DNA from: Acanthochlamys bracteata
Taxonomy: Eukaryota > Streptophyta > Magnoliopsida > Pandanales > Velloziaceae
Length of the DNA stretch: 64,000 nucleotides
Direction: 5' to 3'
Assembly: GCA_019914995.1 (NCBI GenBank)
Contig: CM034131.1
Coordinates: 10,262,501-10,326,500 of the forward strand
Shown here: positions 1-11,596 of the stretch, piece after piece
Position numbering within the stretch: the stretch's first letter is position 1
How the letters are laid out: each line of letters opens with the position of its first letter
Notes under the pieces: generated by a model
What the model saw: only the letters and a program-made list of their open reading frames with translations
The model's database searches: none
Told to the model about the DNA's origin: nothing
Program-made: the position numbers and the translations under genes

Positions 1-930
1 TTGATCAAAATTTAACCGTAATAGTTTTTATCTTCACGATAACAGCAAGCAGATTTAAAATTTTACTATAATACTAAAATAAAAAATTCTTTCAATTTTA
101 TTCAATACTCATATAAGTGTATATATATAAATTTTTTAATACTAAATAAAAAGAATTTAAATAACAAAAATATTTTTAAAATATAATATAATTTTAAAAA
201 AATATTTAAAATAATATATTTTAATTATGTGTTGACTCACGTCGGACAAAAAGTAGTTGATAAATGATTCCAAACATGTTCTATATTTGTTCAGTAATAT
301 TAAGGTTGCATGTGATTACATCCAAAAGTCAAAACACTTTGATTCGAAACAATTGCACAAACATTAAGATCATGTTAAATATTAAGATCATATTTTGGAG
401 TACTTATTACCTCCTTATTTTTTCTTTTTTATTACAATCTTTTATTTCATATTTTTTAATAAATTATTTAAAATATTTATAAATTTTATTTTTAAATTTA
501 GAAAGTATAGAACATTTTATGCCGTAAAAAATTTTATCATTACTTATTTTTATTATTTTTTTAGTTAAAAAATAGCTCATTTTTTTAAAAAAAATTAAAA
601 TATATTTTATTTTAGAAAATCTTATTTTTAATAAACACTCCTATAATTGATGTTTGATAGTGCTTATTGTATTTATCAAAAATTTATTTTAATTTTTTTA
701 TTTTTAAATAAATTTTCATAATATTTTAAAAACTTTTAAAATTTTGAAATGTGCAAATAAATTATACACCATAAAATTTTTTTTGTATAATTTCTATTAT
801 TTTAGTAGGATAATAAAAGTCAAACTTGTTTTTAAAAGTTTTTAAATAAATTTTGTTTCAAAAAGATTAATTTTAAGCACTTTAAAAATATTTCTAAAAA
901 GATTTACAAGTCTTCCTCTTGTTATTCTTC
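1..930. other. AT-rich intergenic DNA with decayed MITE-like repeats
   Basis: No credible gene is seen. The stretch is extremely AT-rich. It carries sections such as 505-640 and 640-900 that resemble the short AT-rich repeat family found elsewhere in the window (runs of the type AAAAATTTTAT next to TTATTTTTATTATTTTTT). The open frames here are low-complexity and show no protein-like pattern. Confidence 0.6.
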
Positions 931-935
931 TCGTC

Positions 936-945
936 ATTATAAAAG
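936..945 (+). promoter_or_regulatory. TATA box of the small plus-strand gene
   Basis: The motif ATTATAAAAG lies about 115 bases before the ATG at 1059. The sequence just before it is pyrimidine-rich. It is placed as expected for a plant TATA promoter with a leader of roughly 80-90 bases. The role is inferred from motif and position only. Confidence 0.5.
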
Positions 946-1058
946 CTTCAAACTGCAAAAGCTACACATTCCATAATCTCCATGCATACATTGCACACAA
1001 AAAGCAGCTTTTTTCAGTAAGTTGTTTGTAAGAAGTGCTTCATTCATTCATAGCAAGT

Positions 1059-1924
1059 ATGGTATCCTACCCTATTCTTCCTCCAAAACCATCAGGGATA
1101 TTTCACCTGAATTCACTTCAATTTTCTTCCGCTCGCATTGTGATCAATCCTCTGAAGCATGCAACCTTCTCTAAATCTACCCGACGGCAAAGTTCTTCAG
1201 GAATTCAGTCGGTGCAACCAAGTGGCAGCGGTGGAGCTGCAGAGCCTAGCCCGGTGTAAGTGAATGATGCATTGATATATACACTAAACTTGTTGATTTC
1301 TCATTGACTCCTTAAATTTGTTTCTTCATGTTAATGCCTAATTCAATTTAATTAATTCCTTTTCTATTTTTTGTTGCTTCGGTTTAAAAAGAAGAGGGCC
1401 AAGCTCAGAATTTCCTCCGTTCAATCCATCGGCATGGTAAGTTCATATTCTTTCCTGTCATCGATATATACAAGAAAACTAACTTCAAGATTTAATTTTT
1501 TTTTTTTTTTTTTTTTGTCGTAGGAGTGAATGGTTATTTGGTTCTTTCTTGTTCTCTGCTATTCCTTCATGCGAAAACATGTTCACCGCAGAAGGTAATA
1601 ATTGAAAAGAACTCTTTCTGAGCGCGTGGGTATATTTATTATATTGGTTCTATTTAATAATTTTATTGAAATTTAATGTATAAGTAGGTATGAAATTAAA
1701 CTTGTTTTGATTCTGGTTTGTTAGAAAACATGGAAAAGACGCTTGCGGCAGCTGCAGATACAATTTAAAAGGCGGCAGTGCTATTGGATAAGATAGCTGA
1801 GGAGCTTGTTGCTTCACTTCCGGAAGGAGATACGAAAGAAATGGCTCACAAGATTGAGAAATGGCTGAAAAACTTCATAAAGAAGCAGAAGCTACTCAAG
1901 AGCTTTTTGAAAAAAGTTGATTAG
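1059..1924 (+). pseudogene. Small four-exon gene with early in-frame stop, possibly plastid-targeted
   Basis: Splice sites define four exons: 1059-1255, 1395-1436, 1524-1594 and 1725-1924. All junctions keep one frame. The product begins MVSYPILPPKPSGIFHL and has a Ser/Thr/Arg-rich, acid-poor N-terminus like a plastid transit peptide. It then has a short aromatic block (SEWLFGSFLFSAIPSC) and a helical C-terminal part. An in-frame TAA at 1766-1768 ends the reading at 117 residues. Beyond it the same frame stays open for 51 more codons (KAAVLLDKIAEELVASLPEG and onward, rich in Lys/Glu) to TAG at 1922-1924. The full 170-codon frame therefore looks like the ancestral gene, and the TAA like a recent nonsense change or an allele. 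I do not recognise the family with certainty. A functional 117-residue product remains possible. Confidence 0.55.
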
Positions 1925-2040
1925 TTGACAGACGAGCCGAATGAATGCATGGAACCAATACTTGGGAGGAAATCTACCAGTTCCAAGCAATAAGACTTCC
2001 ACAAGTTCTTGAGTAGTGATCAACATTATGGAACGGTATT

Positions 2041-3174
2041 GACGTAAATCTAGATTGTATTATATATTAATAGAAAGATCGCAACTTTGTCTGTCGATTG
2101 AAGAGGCCAATCATAAGCAACGCCACACGATTCGCTTCCCAATTAATTGATCAGATTAAGGGATTTGATAATGGCGCCCGTCAGAGATAAAGGAGAAATG
2201 TGGTGGATTCGTTGATTGAGACGATAAGGAACGGAAATTGTGCCCGAGGAAACCAAATTAAGCCTCGACCAGTCCTATCGAGCCGGCGTCAGCCATGATC
2301 AATGCTTCTTTTTCTTCTTTGCCATTAATCAAACAGCGCTACAGTGATACTTCCCTGTCGTTGCGTTTTTCTTCAAAATCTACCGCCCGTGTTTCAACGC
2401 GTCTCGAGACGTACATATAAATATACATCTCATCTGATCTCTCTCATAAGTACATTAACCCAAAAAAAAAAATTTGGAATATATTCGCAACAAAATAATG
2501 TTTATAACTTTATATAATTATAATATATATAATAGATATATTTTATTTTTTATATTTTAATATTTCAACGCACTTCATGATCGTTTATAGTTGTGAAGAT
2601 TTTTAAATCTAATTTCTACAATTGAATATAAAAACTATAATATGCTAAAAAAATTTTATCTCAATTGAATTACAAATCAATCTTTATCAGATTATTTGAT
2701 CATTATAATATAAATAGTTAAAATTGACTATATATATATATATATTAGTCGTCTTGATCAAGTGATCGGATGAAAGACGATTCATATTTCGATTGAGATA
2801 AAATTTTATCAGTATATTACCGACTCATAATTTTTCATATTCAATAGTAGAGATTAAATTAAAAAATTTCTACGATCATAAACAACCGTGGAATGCGCTA
2901 AAATTTGCATAAAAGCTGAAGCCATTATCCCTCTATATATATATGACTATTTAAAAATATTTATAAATATAATTTTTTAAATCAAAATATTTTTATTTTA
3001 TTTTAAAAAGTAAATTTTATTTTTTATTTTATAGAAATAATAATAATAATTTATATTTTAAATTTTAAATAAATATGAAACGGAAAGAAATTTTTAAAAT
3101 GAAGTGAAACGGAACGGGCTGACTTATAAATCTTAAATACTAATGCTGCTTTGAATCTGCACACAGGAGTTTAG
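2041..3174. other. Intergenic DNA holding a fold-back element
   Basis: No gene is seen. 2041-2450 is of ordinary composition and probably includes the 3' untranslated region of the upstream gene. 2561-2905 is the fold-back element listed separately. 2940-3130 is AT-rich filler before the stop codon of the heparanase-like gene. Confidence 0.5.
2561..2905. mobile_element. Fold-back MITE with long inverted arms
   Basis: Two arms of about 160 bases (about 2561-2720 and 2748-2905) are diverged reverse complements of each other, around a (TA)n-rich loop near 2730-2745. Matching blocks include ATTTTATCTCAATTGAAT on the left against the complement of ATTGAGATAAAATTTTAT on the right, and ATTGAATATAAAAACTAT against the complement of ATAATTTTTCATATTCAAT. 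The element has no coding capacity. A transcript through it would form a long imperfect hairpin. The superfamily was not determined. Confidence 0.7.
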
Positions 3175-6066
3175 TTAACTACAAGCTCGAGCTTCAAAAC
3201 TTGGTAAGACAACAAAAGCAATGGAAAGAGGAGCTACATATATAGGAGAGCTCACGGATATATGTACAGGATTCAGAGCGGGAATGTTTCCATCTTCAGT
3301 CAGTTCTAACGGTTCTCCGTTGAGCAACATTGTTCGACTCAAGTAGTTTCCGTCTTTGGCTGTCAGATGGTATTCTTTTCTCGTCTCTGAACCGTCCGAC
3401 GATATCCTTCCGATCCATGACACCGTTTTCTTCAGTCCATGAACGAAAGAACTAACTTTCTCAGTCGCGTCTGACTCAGGAAGATCGATATTGATGTCAT
3501 TGCGGACGGAGACGGTGTGCTCCATGGATTCACTCAGGCTGATCAAGACTAGAGTTATACCAGGCTGCAAATGATTAAAAAAATTTTAGCAATCTGTTCT
3601 GGCAAACGCCAATGGATTGATAAGTCGCCTGTGCGTATACTTCATGTTATCAGGTTAACTAAAGAGCTGTCAAGAATATGTTGGAAACTCTTTTAACTTT
3701 GAAATATATATACCTTGCGCTTACTGCAGTGAGCATAGGCTCGCAAAAACCTTGACCCACTCATATCAACAGAAAGTACGCCCTTCCCCATAAGTCGATG
3801 CCACAACAATGCACTGTTGAAAGCATAAACCAATTGATCTAAGGTCAACAATTAAATTGATAAGAGTAAATTTTCACGATTACATATAAGATAAAGATAT
3901 TTATTCAAGTGATTACCAATCTATCGAAAATCTTGCCTGTAATAATCAGGGTTTGGAATGAATGTTTTTATGTCAAGGAGCCCATAGTTGCCGCCTATTA
4001 AGGTCTGTCTGCAGTACACTTTTGTGTTGTACTTTGATGACATTCCTAGTTGATCCAAGTACCTGAATAGTTTCAAAATAACCACAAATGTGAAACTTTC
4101 AGAATTTTAACGGGATATTGTCATGTACAGACCGCAAGTCCACAAACACACAGAAGAATGGGAAGGTTACCAAAAGCTGTTGAGAAATGTGTTCGACACG
4201 AGACGACTACCACTGTTATAGACACCGCCAGCTTCACCGACCCAAGCAGACGACCACAGTCCATGCCTTTGTATCGTAAGTTGGAGATCCCTGAATGTGT
4301 CTACTTTTTCATCCAAGTAGTTAGGATCAACAATCTTACTTGCAATTGTAGGGTCGTTACCTGAAAGACACAGTCATTTTGATCATCATTCAGGAATCAT
4401 AAGATGGTATGAGCTGTTCTCTGCATATGGCTATTTGAGCTACTTAGATGGCATTATTATCTCTAATGCCAGATAGTTGTATTTCCTAAACGAATGCTAG
4501 TCACAGGTATTAAGATCCAAGTAGCATAAATGCCAACTTACTGCAAAGCTTTTGACTTACATAGTTACTCAATGCCCTTAGGGAACAATCTACTTTGAAA
4601 GTGGAACCAGACATAATGATAACTTGTAGTTGTCATATTCACTAGAAACAAATTCCTCCAATACGAGCTTTTAGTGAATATGTAGTAATGTACCTGCACC
4701 TAGATTGTAGATATGATGTGTCATAACATCAACGGTGTTCGATCCTGAGACTTGAAGGAGCTTTGCATACCACTGCTGATCGAAGAAACCTCCTGGTGCT
4801 ACTAGCAACGGTTGAGAGTGGGAGTCCTTGTAAATGTCATCAATGATGCTTTTAAGGACAATGAGATCATCTCCATATTGTTCAACATCGACACTTGCAC
4901 CAATTCCACGTCCACTTAACTCATTTCCTGGCATACGATGCAGTTTAGAGAGGACCGAAGAAAATGAAAACTAAAGAAAACTGGAATTGATCAATCAAGC
5001 AAAAGAGAATGCCTTACCAAATTCCCAAGAATCAACTGGATAACTCTTTGAATGAGTGTATTGTATGAAATCACGAGCATTGCTTGCATTCCAGGCACCT
5101 CTCCATCCACCCTTTCTATGATGTCTTCCACTAAGAGCATTTAGACCAAAGGTAACAATTGCTCTGCCATAGGAATAATTATCAATATGACCAGTGCATT
5201 AAGAAAAAATACCATATCATTAAGCGAATTCAAATCAGCAGCCTGTGTTAAAGCAGTTTGAAGTTCAAATGAGTAGTTAAATTGCTAAAGATGATACCTA
5301 AATAACAGCTTCGATTTTACATGAGTTGATGAGGTACTAAACCAATTTCATGCATTACAAGTCCACTTTGTCAGTAAAAGAGGGTTTGAATTAGAAGCAA
5401 AAGAAGATTATATACCCAGTTTTCTGGAACAAACTGTTCAGCTTGTCCCATCTCTCCATGCTCAAGCACCCTTTTGAAAAGCCAAACAAACCGTCTTCCT
5501 TCTTCTTGAATGGAAGACAAGGATGGCCCAAGTTTTCAACTCCATATTCAAGTTCGTCTTGCAAGGTTCCTCCAACTCTTATCCGTAGATAGTTAAATGC
5601 TGCAATTGCCAACAGAGGAGCTTAAAATGCTTACACACAACTACACATTCAGAAAGTAGCATACTTGTTAATAATGCAGCCAATTTGCAACTAGATCAAC
5701 CTAGTTGGCAATGACAACATACCTTGTATTGCTTTACTTAAGAGAGGATTATCCAAATCCTGAGATTTCAAGGACAAACAAGGAGAATTCAAATGTCACT
5801 CTTTCTTGTAGCATTTGAATCTTAATACATGGAACTAGTTAATTTCATAAGCTTACAAGATTTAGAGCAGAAGACTGCACCCATGGGCACTGATTATAGT
5901 TGCACTTCTCAGGAGGCCACCAATCAATCGTAGCACAAACAAAATTGTTGCTGGTTTCAGCCACGCTAACAGAACCCCTGACTATAATCATAGCATCTGA
6001 TGAATCTTGGGATAAGATTCCAGGAAGCAAGTAAAGAAGTAGAATGAGTAGAAGCCTTGAGCCCAT
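3175..6066 (-). CDS. Heparanase-like protein (GH79 beta-glucuronidase)
   Basis: Nine coding exons join in frame: 6066-5857, 5759-5723, 5599-5416, 5163-5018, 4927-4694, 4360-4171, 4062-3937, 3813-3714 and 3564-3175. They give 538 residues, the usual length for plant GUS/heparanase-like proteins. The N-terminus (MGSRLLLILLLYLLPGILSQ) is a signal peptide. The conserved CATIDWWPPEKC stretch follows. The proton-donor glutamate sits in the GNELSGRG motif (about residue 195) and the nucleophile in WVGEAGG (about residue 313), so the enzyme looks active. The family removes glucuronic acid from cell-wall arabinogalactan and other glycans after secretion. The intron after exon 3937-4062 starts with GC instead of GT. 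An intron acceptor just upstream of the ATG, near 6098, shows that the leader is also spliced, probably to an exon around 6640-6880. Confidence 0.93.
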
Positions 6067-6639
6067 GCCTTTGGTCCAACGATCAAATTGGAACACTGAA
6101 ATGCAAAAACAAATGTAGACATTTATTAAGAATGGCAAAGCATGGAACTTAGCAATTTGTGATATTTTTGCCTACAAGCATCCACAGCCTCCGAGCACAA
6201 GTCAAGAGATTATCTGGAGTCTTTGTCAGTAACCCCTTTTACTAAAAATGAGTTATCTGTTTCTTATAATACAAGTAAATTCAAGAGAACGCCATCTCAA
6301 ACTCAAAAATTAGATAATTTGATTCTAGGAAAGACATCACCATGGGTACACCACCAAGTGGGGAAATATCCTGAACTACAAGAAAAACTCAACCTGAAGC
6401 TTTCATTATTTGGGAACAACACTCACGCTATCAATACCACCAACTACAATGTCAAGAACAGATAGCATAAGTTACAAATTGAAAAAGAACAAAACTTTGA
6501 GCAAAATATATATAAACCCAACGGGTTTAACTGATATTGAAATCAAATATCAACAAAATCTAGATTGACAAAAAAACAAACCTCATATAATGCGAAATTC
6601 CGGTACAGAACTATCAAAGAAAAACCGTGCTGCAGATTC

Positions 6640-6890
6640 AGAAGCTTTTCTTCTCTGTAACAGAGATTGTAAAACCAGAAAAAGAAAAGGAAAGAAAGAA
6701 CAAAAATTTCTTGCGAAGCCCAAAAGACGTAGACTTCCTTGGAAATTCTTCGCTCTTTTTCTATGAGCCGATTATAATTCGATAGAAAATCTTCGGGGGA
6801 AAATGCGTAAGTAAGAATTTCGTTATTCAAGATTGAGATTCAAACTCAAGAAGCAAGAATTTGAAGCTCTTACTATTTTTTCTCGTCTCT
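6640..6890 (-). other. Probable 5' leader exon of the heparanase-like gene
   Basis: On the minus strand this stretch is pyrimidine-rich (TTTTTTCTCGTCTCTCTTTTAAA near 6870-6900). It lies upstream of the acceptor-like sequence GCATTTCAG directly before the start codon exon. The exact donor and transcription start cannot be fixed from sequence alone. Confidence 0.35.
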
Positions 6891-6899
6891 CTTTTAAAC

Positions 6900-7975
6900 T
6901 CTGCTGCCGTTTTAGACCATCTTATACAAACAACAAGAAAGAAGAACTTTCATTTAGTTAATTATAATTAAGTATCACTAACTACATCATAAAGATTGTT
7001 GAAAGGTGTAATAATTACTAAGAAGTGTTAAAAGAAGATTTTTTTGAAAATGTTTGAATTCAGAATTATCGAAGAACCGAAGTTCTTAAACTTTATTCTT
7101 GACAACAACACCAACAACATCAACAACCATGGACTTCTCCACTTGCAAAAGTTGAAATAATCATTGATGTATCAATTTCATTATGTTTTCATTATTAAAC
7201 TTTTGTTAAAACTATGGGAGTTTTTCATTTTTTTAAATAATTCACATCAAAATATAATAGAGCGTTTGGTATTGATTACCTCAGAAACAACTCTTCAATT
7301 TTTTATTTTATATTTTAACTAAAAATTTATATAATAAAATTTTTTATTATATGTTTTTATTATTTCAAAAGTATTTTAAAACGCTCCAATAATTCATTCA
7401 GTACTTAACCGTAATATGAACTATAAAATATAATAATATTAAAAAATATTTGTAAGAGGAAATTATGGAAAATTTTCGCTTGACTTGTGTTCTCTACCTG
7501 TATATTGAATAGTATAGAAATATACCATATTAACACAATAATGATAATGCTGTCAAGAAAAGAATTAGGAGTAGGGTCATAATCATTGAAATATAATATG
7601 TGGCTTTCCGGTTTCCTTCCCACGTAAAGAAAAGAAAACCAGCAGCCACCAGTCAATGCCAAGCAAAGCAAAAGATTGGCAGCTGAATTTTGAAAATTTA
7701 TTCAGTCTCCTGATTGACTTGTTCATCAACAGTATAACATTCAACATTCCATATCAAAGACATTTCTAACATGAAATATAATTGCTTTGATCAGTATTTT
7801 CATTCAGATATCACTCAGCACCAGTTTATACTTTATAGTATGTCATTCACAATATAATGTATAAAGTTTCGTTCAGAGATAGGACACAACTTATAATGAA
7901 AGAATTATCTGCACATTTCTAACATGTTGTAAATCCAATGCCTAGACAAAAAATCTACACAACCTTTTGGGTACC
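6900..7975. other. Intergenic DNA, no gene seen
   Basis: The stretch is AT-rich. It includes a short repeat at about 7259-7390 that opens AGAGCGTTTGGTATTG and closes with AAACGCTCC, that is, short terminal inverted repeats around AT-rich filler. A minus-strand frame at 7405-7671 has no recognisable protein features. Confidence 0.45.
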
Positions 7976-7978
7976 AGC

Positions 7979-8290
7979 TTATAACGAAAAAAGGCCCTGA
8001 ATTATAGATAATTTCCTAAAAGTATGAAACAGAAAACCCGATGAGGTTGCCTCAGTGAAAAGAGTTGCCTTCATCATACCAGGTATTTTGCTGACTAGTC
8101 TGAAGTCAACAACCGTGTGAAGGCATAGTGTAACTAATACCCTATAACCAGCTTCTCGCTCCTCGAACTCGTAAGTATATGGAACAGCTGCTTCAACTAA
8201 CTGCATCGCTTATGTTGGTCGTCTAAGATATTCTTGATAAACATCTCTTTCAGGATCAGACTTCTTGAGAATTTCTAATTCTTAGCCTGT
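7979..8290 (-). other. Unidentified protein-like frame at the 3' side of the GAUT relic
   Basis: The minus strand reads SDPERDVYQEYLRRPT, then after a stop QLVEAAVPYTYEFEEREAG and on to a Leu/Thr/Phe-rich tail. The amino-acid mix and continuity look like former protein-coding sequence, but I do not recognise the family. It lies directly downstream of the last GAUT relic exon and is not part of any GAUT I know. It may be a fragment of another gene, joined by rearrangement. Confidence 0.3.
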
Positions 8291-8344
8291 TTCTGTCTCT
8301 TCCTTTGTGAACTATACTCTAACTAATACCCATCTGACTTGTTT

Positions 8345-9411
8345 CCTATGGCCCCAAATATGACAGTTTCTCAAAAAATCATTTGAGTAATTTACATATG
8401 TTGTACGAAATCATTGAAGCTCTTTGTATCCAATATCTAGTCATGGCTAGGACTACCAATTGGAGCGTATTACGGAGCCTTTTGTATGAAATCAAGAATG
8501 ACATTTTCCTGGTAACCCTAGCTTAAAATGCCAAGATGGGTGTATAGATGGATGTTGCCTCTAAAAGCTACCGATGCTGGAGGCAACGCTGCAAATCTCC
8601 CTAGAGAATGTTTTGACTTCAAATTCTGCAAATTGTAGCAGTAAACGGTTCAGTAAAACAAAGGTATAAGAGCCGCAAATTGATTAAAAATTCCCAATCT
8701 TATAGAGCTATAAGAATGAAAAATTAGCAAGTTCCATGAGTAAAATCTCTAAGTGAAATAATGGTGCATTACCAGCTGGCAGCAGTATTAGTTCAGGATA
8801 TTAAATTGGCTGGATGAAGAAACTGTACATTTGTCATATCAATTGTAATAAATAAAGCGACTCATTGAGCTCTAGCTGGTTGAAGTAAAAGTGAGGACCT
8901 ATACCAAGTGCTATAGAGAGGTTCATTTTCAAATTAACCTGCAAGAGGCACAAACTAATGTATATAAAAACTCTGATTTAAGTAGAACATCGACACAAAA
9001 ATTCAAAAAAATTACTACAGATTATCAAAATTTCCAGTAGTTGATAATTAGCATCCAAAGATTATAGTAAATCTTTGAAATTACTTCTTGGAAATAATAA
9101 ATATAACTGGGGCGACGGAAGGTAAATGATGGATAGACTAGAAAGGAAAGTGAGATCTTAATACCACTCTCAGCCAGTAGTGGTACGTATCTCTGATTCC
9201 AGTCTTCCTTCATGCAGCCAAATCAAAGACGTCCACACCATATGCCCATTCACATTCATTAATATCCAAATTATTTCCTATAATGGGATGAGAGGAGTTG
9301 AAATATGTGTAGAACCATTTTGACATGACCTTTTTATCTTCCCCCTTACATGTTTCCACAGCCCCATTTACTTTGCCAGAGAGATTAATATTCCATAATG
9401 GAGAAAGACTG
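8345..9411 (-). pseudogene. GAUT-type galacturonosyltransferase relic (GT8)
   Basis: Two neighbouring C-terminal exons of a GAUT gene are recognisable. The first, 9411-9165, reads SLSPLWNINLSGKVNGAVET, then GEDKKVMSKW, then NECEWAYGVDVFDLAA. There the expected Trp codon is TGA (9210-9212), followed by RKTGIRDTYHYWLRV before a good donor. The second, from 8625 down to about 8345, starts NLKSKHSLGRFAALPPASVA (family: NLKSNLTLWKLGTLPPALIA). It has several further stops and ends TYVNYSNDFLRNCHIWG. GAUTs add galacturonic acid to pectin in the Golgi. The catalytic N-terminal two-thirds is not visible. A frame near 10368-10556 (MQIRPSPSVRSIVIVRENG) vaguely recalls a GAUT N-terminus but is not secure. 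Family assignment is firm; the copy is clearly non-functional. Confidence 0.85.
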
Positions 9412-9828
9412 CTGAACAACAACAACATCATCATCATCACCAAAACAAAAGACAACTTTACTCAAGTTTGGAAAGAGCTGTTTGCACAAATTACAAGCGT
9501 CAGCATATATTGGCAAGAATAAACAAAAACTTTAAAGCAGCAGTACTCTTGGCCAACTACACACCAGAAGTGCACTTCATCATCCTTTAGACTGACCTTC
9601 TAAGACAACTAAAGCACCTTGAAATTATACTCACACAATCACACAAGAAGATTAAATGACACCGGACCAATGAGAAGAGAAGACTAAATGACTGCTTGAT
9701 AGACGATAAGATCTATAGCAAGCTCTGCTCCTTCAATTAACTCCTCTTTGTACAACCATTATTATCTATTGCCAAGCTAAAAATAAATATAATGGATTCA
9801 GTTCCACCAATTCCAACAAGCAGCTAAC

Positions 9829-9985
9829 TGTGAGATCCTACTCTAATTAGCCACCAAAAGACCCAAGTCCCTGTGAGTCCTACTTTCCTTATTGTCGAGA
9901 GTCCTATATCTCCATAGAGACTATTCATAACTGAACCAATTAGTATAAGATGTTTCCAATAGTAAAACAACCTTGGTATCAGAAT
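9829..9985 (+). mobile_element. Possible copia/TRIM-type LTR fossil fragment
   Basis: A stretch opening TGTGAGATCCTACT and running to about 9967 is followed within a few bases by TTGGTATCAGAATCA. That resembles the methionine-tRNA primer-binding site found next to many plant copia LTRs. Only a small piece of one end is present and it is old and broken. The call rests on these two motifs only. Confidence 0.25.
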
Positions 9986-11527
9986 CACTACTAAATTGTT
10001 CCAAAAAACCAATAGCAATATCAACATTTTGCCCAATTCACTTATTAACCTCAACCCATGTCTCCACACGCCATGATTGGAGCTAACAGATCATAAATCC
10101 AACAATTCTAGCAGTCACAATAACACCATGCTTCGAATACTAACAGCTCAAGTACTCAACTCTAACAGAAACACATATAACAGACTTCGCAGCAAACCTT
10201 CTATCCATGTACCCAGATTTGAAGCTAACAACTGATGATCTTCATTACAACGACCAATGATCGTTCAAAACATTACTAGCTTGACTACTACAATTTACTT
10301 AAATGCATGCCCCAATTTTCAATGATCCAGAGCCAACATTCCATTGTCAACACAAGAAACATAGTTATCAACCAAAACAAGATTTAAGTAAACGTTGGTA
10401 ACGACTACCGAAAGACTTGCAGTTGTTGATGCAGTCAAGTAAGGACGGCGATGGCGATGAAGACGAAGGGCAACAGGACTTGCGTGTTCTTGCCTCATTC
10501 CCGTTCTCTCTAACGATCACTATGCTCCTCACGCTTGGAGACGGCCGGATCTGCATCGTGGCAGCCGGCGCCGCAGAACGCCCCAGAAACAGCTCCCAGA
10601 ATCCCTTCCACTCCTCATATTAAAGCTCAAACAATCGCTTATTCTTCTTCTTCTGCTGCTTCTACCACTCTCGATTCTGCTTCTAGTGATCGAAAATTCC
10701 AAAATGAAACACGAAGATTCGATTTTCAATGCAACCCAAGCTCCTGTATAGGATTTCTTCTGGGTTTCAAACGGATCGAAGAACCATGGAAGGATTACTG
10801 AGACCGATCGAAGCTTTGCTTGCTGGTTTGCTTCTCTTCACAGAAGAAGATCAACAACAACAATGGAAGAAGACGGAAAATTGTTTTGTAATTGAATTTT
10901 GTTAATAATTTTTTAGTAAGTTTGGCCGCTTGTTTAACTCTGAACTTACTTTTTTTTAAATTGATTTTACTAAAATAAATATAAAATTTAGACTAAATTT
11001 TTCGTTAAAATTTTATTATTAAAATTTAAAATTTAAAACAAAAATTTTACTTAAACTCACTTAAATATAAAAATTAAGTTTTATCAAATTTATTTTTAAT
11101 TCTAAACTAATTTTTATAATTTTAAAAAAATAAGTTTAATATCAAATTACACATTCCTTATATCAAGAATCTTAAAGTTGGTGCATTATTGCAGTGCTGT
11201 GAATTGTGAGGGAACTAAATGCAGTGAAACTAAATTAATTTATTTCTTATGCATTAATTATTGCATAAATCTTTGAACTAATCTTTACTACAGAATATAA
11301 ATAACACAGAAATTATCATACATATACTAATGTAATTAATCATATATGTGGCATCGTGAAAAAGTTAAAATGATTTTAAATATAAATTTATTTTCCAAAA
11401 CAAATCTACAATCAGTGTTTCTTATAATTTACAGTTTTTAAGATAAAAAACCTTAATCATACGAAGGATCAAATAATTAAACATGATGCGCTAACAACAA
11501 GGTTTAAAAAAGCTTAAGTTGCATATT

Positions 11528-11596
11528 GGTCCGGCCCAACTAACCTAATATTTAGCCCATAGGCTTTTATAAAGACTATACCAAGCCCATTCAAGT
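11528..11596. promoter_or_regulatory. Cluster of site II-like (GGCCCA/AGCCCA) motifs with a TATA-like box
   Basis: The sequence holds GGCCCAAC, AGCCCATAG, CTTTTATAAAG and AAGCCCATTC within about 70 bases. Site II elements (TGGGCC/T) are typical of plant growth and housekeeping promoters. No gene starts clearly next to it on either side, so it may be the promoter of a lost gene or of a non-coding transcript. Confidence 0.35.
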
